From NCBI GenBank assembly GCA_024180945.1, contig JAKSGN010000003.1, positions 2,728,001 to 2,792,000 of the forward strand: 64,000 nt of DNA. The letters are read 5' to 3'. The notes under the pieces are model-generated. The model was not told the origin of the DNA. It saw only the letters and a program-made list of their open reading frames with translations, and searched no databases. The DNA comes from Macrophomina tecta. Lineage: Eukaryota > Ascomycota > Dothideomycetes > Botryosphaeriales > Botryosphaeriaceae. Shown piece after piece: positions 59,745 through 64,000 of this stretch. The position numbers and the translations under genes are program-made. Position 1 is the stretch's first letter, and every line of letters begins with the position of its first letter.

Positions 59745-61872
59745 TCACTGACCAGTATACCCACGCTTGTACAGGATATCTCCACCGTCAACATTCGACC
59801 TACCCGCCTCACTCACGCCGATAATCCCCTCATTCACCAGCTCTTCTACCAATGAGAAAATCATCCCATCACACCCCTTCGCCGCCATGAAGTCCACGGT
59901 CACGGGCAACACCTCCGTATGATTCGTGACGCTTGAGAAATAACTTGCCGCACCAATCGGCACGACCATATCGGGCGCCTCTGAAAACACGGAGATGCGC
60001 GAGGCACTGAAGCCGAAAGGGATAGTAGGTGGGTCGAGGTACTGGTTGCGGTAGTCGACGTCGGCCTCGGTGCTGCCGATATAGAGTAGTAGGCTGGAAG
60101 AGCAGGTCTCCGAATCGGGCACGAGCACGCTGGAGTTGAACCAGGACATGAACTGCGTCTTATTGGCGACGGCGTCGGCGATGGTAGAGGAAGAGTTATC
60201 ACCGTAAGACCAGCGCGCGAGCGGAGCAGGGTCGACGAAGGGGAGGCGGCCGTCGTGAGCAGCGGCGTAGGCGGCGAACCAGGGGTCGCGGACGAGCTTG
60301 GTTTGCTCCTGGGCGATGAGGAGAGGGTAGGTAGTGTTAAGGAGCTCATCCACGGGCGGGGCGGAGGGGTTGGAGGTCGCCCAGGCGGAGGTGATGTTGA
60401 AGGAGGTGGCGTTGGCGCCGAGGAAGGAGGTGAGTTTGTCGACAAAGGATAGGAGGAGGGCGTCGCTCTCGTATTCGCCAGCTTCGGTGGGGAAGTCCAC
60501 AAGGAGGACTTGCTTAGGGTAAGAGGAGGTGATGGTAATGTTTGTGGCGTACATGGCTTTGGCTGCGGCAGTCCAGAGCGCCGGGTCCCGCGTGAGGAGG
60601 CCTGCTGTATCAAGCTCAGGAGCCAAAGGCATGACGTTGGTGAGCTCAACGAGTCCATGGGAAGGGCGATTGCCGAACAGCCCTTGGGACTGAGATGGCC
60701 CACGGACAGAGCCACCGGTGTCACTGCCCAAGGTTATATCGATCCAATGGTAAGCGCCAGCGCCAGCACCGGGGCCGGACGAAGAGGATGAAGGCTGTTG
60801 ATAACCATCACCACGCGGGTTGAAAGGCGAAAGATAGTCAACCCAATCAGCAGTAGCGCGTTCGCCGTTAGCAAATTGAGAGGTCTTCATCTTGCCAACG
60901 ATGATGGCGCCAGCGTCAACAAGCCTTTGAACAGCCAGAGCTGTTGTGTTGGCTGGGGGATAGAAGTGGTACCATGCACGGTTGCCATTACTCGTCTTTA
61001 TTCCAGCGACATCGTAGATATCCTTCACGCCGAGGCGGACGCCTGCGAGAGGCTTCTCTTCAGTTTTGGTGTAAGACAGACGTGAGGGGACAGCAACTGC
61101 AAGAGATTGGCCTTGGATGTTTGCGGGAAGGACGCTGTAGCTGCCGTCCGAGTTCGGAATGGTAGTTTCGGAAAAGGCGCCGACGACATCGGAGTACAGT
61201 CTCCAGGGTTGGTAAAGCTCGCCCGCAGAGGAGAGAAAGTACGGGCCCTGAGAAACAGCTTCAGATGGTTCCACCTTGGCAGTTAAGATGGAGAAATTGC
61301 CAAGTTTTGGCGAGAACGGGGTCTTGGCTCCGGGCTGAGTGGAACCAGTATATTGAACGTAGACGCCTGTATTAAGTGAGCACGTTTTGTCGTCGTGGAA
61401 TACTGAATGCAGAGATGATTTGAAACTGAAGTCTGCTGTGCAATTTGATCGCACGACTCACGGTGATTGGAGAAGGAAAAAACAGCATCGAGTGGTCTCG
61501 AAGAAATCGGAGAGGGTAAGTTGGCACATTGGAAGAGTCCCAACGGAGATTGGCCGACAAGATAGAGAGGTGATTACCTTCAAGAAATCCATTTTGAAAT
61601 ACGTCGTCAACCACTGTCCAATTCGAAACCAAAGATGCAAAAATGTCGCCGGAAAATCCGACGTCATCGGTGCTAACGACAGTGACCGGGGTGAAAAATC
61701 CCGACCTGCGGCCACGGGCAAAGCTGTCGGTGATATTGATGGAGGCTATGGGGTCCGGGGAAATGTAGTATGGAATGTCATTCAGGCTGACTGTAAAGCC
61801 GGTGGACGAGAGCTGGCCTTTGCTGGAAGAGGCGAAGGAAGCTAATAGAAGGGCGCAATGGCCCAGAGCCAT
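59745..61872 (-). CDS. Secreted amidase-signature enzyme
   Basis: Two exons, 61872-61578 and 61366-59745, with a 211-nt phase-1 intron; 638 residues. The start [20 protein letters not shown] is a signal peptide; an ATG 21 nt upstream is also in frame. An N-terminal extension of about 170 residues precedes the amidase-signature domain. Its Ser-cisSer-Lys triad can be assigned: Lys213 in [11 protein letters not shown], the cis-serine in the [10 protein letters not shown] stretch (about 293-295) and the nucleophile Ser318 in [11 protein letters not shown]. Many N-x-S/T sites (NIT, NTT, NSS, NHT) fit a secreted glycoprotein. It should hydrolyse an extracellular amide; the substrate is unknown. 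The stretch replacing the usual GGSSGGSAA is unusually Gly/Ala/Pro-rich. Confidence 0.9.
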
Positions 61873-63432
61873 ACTCTTGGGGTTGGGATACATAGCGGGC
61901 CGAGTTGGCGAAGTGGGCGATGTGAGGCAGGCGGTCTCGAGAGGAGGCCGGATACTTAAAGGTTGAAGAAGGTAGCGCGAAAGGATGAGATCGGAAGGGC
62001 AGGCAGCGGATTCCCTGCCAAGACCGGCTCGTTAAGCAATCCACCAAGCCTATCTAGACAGACAGCGTGGTGGTGAATGCACAAAGGGAGGGGGCGCCCG
62101 AAGGCAGAACCGCCCACGCCGTCGATAGAAACCCGGCAAAAGCGTGGGAAGCGGTGCAGAAAGCCGCCGCAAAATGGACCTCCAGGCTCATCACTGCCTC
62201 TTTAAGCTCGGCTATTCAAGATAGACCAATGCAGTGCAGGAGGACGCGGCCCAAAGGGCTGGGCAGAGGCTCGTCGGCCGGATGGCATGCTGTTCGGGCT
62301 GACAAGCCTATCCGATCTTGACTTGTTCCTGTCATATGCCTGACTCTACGAATCTCTGTCGGTGTCGACCACGGATCGAAACCCTAGCACCAGTTCACAA
62401 ACGGGAATATCGCTGATTGTGACGCTTGGCAGCTTTATCGCGGGTGACGCAGCGCACACCGGGCCAGCCGGGAGGTTGGCCAGCATGCACAGGAGTTCTT
62501 CATTTAGGGAGTGGCTGTGAGCGGATGCATGCGTTGCCCGGGCTGCAGGGCGTGAAGAAGACGGGCTCGCGCGTCGGAGGCACTGATTGCCTATCTATCC
62601 GGCATCGGCCACACCGCTGCCGATGGCGGCCCCCTGGGAGCTGGCGGAAGCCAGCACGCATGGGTCTCGCTGCAAGTAAAGCGAGAACGATGCGCTGCCA
62701 TGGCAATGATGGATTGATCTCTGGTGAAGCGGCGTGGAAGGAAAGGTTGACAAGGGCTCCGAGGGCTGTTCTGCGATTCGCTGTCGGCTGCTGCCTGCCT
62801 GTTACCGACCGCGTGAGTCTCGGCGCAGCTTCGGCTATTGTCTCAAAGCGGACATCTTGGCGACAAACAAGATCGAACGTCTGGGAGCTTCGTCAGCCCC
62901 TCAGATCCTTCTGCCGCCCGTCTGCATGGGCCAAGGTCGAGCGCATCGAATGCAGAGCCCGGTGCGTCTGGCCGCTGAGGCCATGCAACGCCCGATTGCT
63001 GATGACACACCAAGTGCTAGAAACCCACTGCCCCGGCTGATTGGCACTGTCGGCCGCAGCAATAGCTTGGAAGACGTTTGAAGGGAGCTGGAGCTGAAAC
63101 TTGAGCTTGGAATGCGAGTGGGGAGCTGTCAGCCAATCAGAGGCCGTTGCACTCCTCACTTGATCTGTCGACATGTCGCTTTGAATCTCCGGGCCGGAGG
63201 CGAGCTGATGGCTCAGAGGCCACCCTCCATCCAGACGTATCAACCAGAGAGAAGAGTGGGGATGAGGCGCTTCGATGCAAGATGATGCGGGATCGATTCA
63301 TGGCGGGGAGATTCTGCCGACATTCCTCCGCGCGGAGCTATCAGCTGCCCAGCGGAATGTGCGACTTTCCACCAAAAGAAACACCAGCCACCACCATCAT
63401 CACTACCGTGTTGTGCACCATGCGCGATAGCC
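61873..63432. other. Intergenic, amidase and kinase promoter region
   Basis: About 1.5 kb between the divergent amidase and kinase genes. The open frame at 62426-63040 is GC-driven and has no domain motif. Nothing else recognised. Confidence 0.5.
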
Positions 63433-64000
63433 ATGAATGACCCGCATTGCAGCGCCGTTCATCTCTCCATCACCGGCGAGCAGATCGATCTCAGCCTTGA
63501 GAACGGGTTTCCAGGTGCATCTTCTCTGCCCTCGCGCTTTGCTTTTCCGGCTAACGTGCCCGGAGGAAACTGCTCCTCTATAAGCTCGTACGAAAGGCTC
63601 AATGCGATCGGCGAAGGCGGTACGTGCAGGGGCCCACGCCCGTCCCGCTGCGAAAGCGCGTGTGCTGACCTCTGGCTGAACACCCGACAGCCTACGGCAT
63701 AGTCTCTCGCGCCCGCGACAAGCGCGACGGATCCATCGTCGCCCTGAAGCAAATCCGCGTCCTAGAATACGAGCGCAACAATGGAATCCCGCTTACGGCG
63801 CTCCGCGAAATATCGATCCTGCGACCTCTCCGCCATCAGAACGTCCTCAACGTGCTTGAGGTTGCTGTCGACGACAATGTGTTGGACGACGTGTACATGG
63901 TGATGGAGTACTGCGAACAGGTTGGTAACATGTGCCAGCTGCACTTATGAGGGGCCCGCAATCGTATTCTGCTGGCTTATTCTACCTCTGCCCAAGGGCA
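63433..64000 (+). CDS. CDK10/PITSLRE-like cyclin-dependent kinase, 5' part
   Basis: Exon 1 is 63433-63619, exon 2 is 63691-63920, and then a GTTGGT donor opens an intron that runs beyond the window, so only about 139 residues are visible. The kinase N-lobe starts at SYERLNAIGEGAYGIVSRAR, with the glycine-rich loop split by the first intron. The VAIK-type lysine is in IVALKQIR. The cyclin-binding helix NNGIPLTALREISIL is of the PITALRE/PITSLRE class. The hinge VMEYCEQ resembles CDK10/CDK11. The 60-residue leader has no recognisable motif, and the first ATG is tentative. Expected role: a nuclear cell-cycle or transcription-linked kinase. Confidence 0.88.

Noticed and set aside
62426..63040. 204-codon plus-strand frame between the amidase and the kinase
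   Set aside because: Low-information composition without motifs; lies where two promoters are expected.

Overview
The window is nuclear DNA from a filamentous ascomycete (Pezizomycotina). The signs are short introns of about 50-70 nt with GT..AG ends and CTRAC-type branch points, two Zn2Cys6 transcription factors, OPT and MFS transporters, a Git3/cAMP-receptor-like GPCR, a BED-hAT transposon and the fungus-specific RNA polymerase I factor RRN11. I could not fix the class or genus. All gene models were spliced by eye, using reading phase and family motifs.

Layout: 1-2.9 kb, no gene seen. 2.9-13.3 kb, three minus-strand nuclear housekeeping genes: an Sds3/Dep1-like subunit of the histone deacetylase complex, DNA topoisomerase II and an RRN11-like core factor. 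RRN11 shares a 342-bp divergent promoter with a plus-strand RING-H2 protein (13.7-15.9 kb). 15.9-24.9 kb is a 9-kb stretch without a recognisable gene, upstream of a Zn2Cys6 regulator (24.9-27.4 kb). 29.3-32.0 kb is a structurally complete hAT transposon with terminal inverted repeats, an 8-bp target-site duplication and an uninterrupted two-exon transposase. 33.5-34.8 kb encodes a BAR-domain protein like Gvp36. 34.8-40.3 kb is gene-poor but carries a tRNA-Arg(ACG).

40.3-45.2 kb holds an MFS sugar transporter followed, on the same strand, by a second Zn2Cys6 regulator. Next come a damaged BTB/POZ gene (minus), the ribosome-assembly gene KRR1 (plus), a convergent OPT oligopeptide transporter (minus) and a Git3-type GPCR (plus). 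At 54.6-58.1 kb an NmrA/isoflavone-reductase-like gene and a divergent 6-phosphogluconate-dehydrogenase-like gene share an 823-bp promoter. A decayed lysozyme-like secreted protein gene follows, then a secreted amidase (minus). The window ends inside a CDK10/PITSLRE-type kinase.

The left half is mostly nuclear housekeeping. The right half is enriched in transporters, a nutrient-type receptor, redox and secreted enzymes, and two decaying genes, which looks like a nutrient-response or accessory neighbourhood. The most unusual item is the 6PGDH-like protein: the catalytic residues are kept, but the residues that normally hold the NADP 2'-phosphate and the substrate phosphate are replaced.
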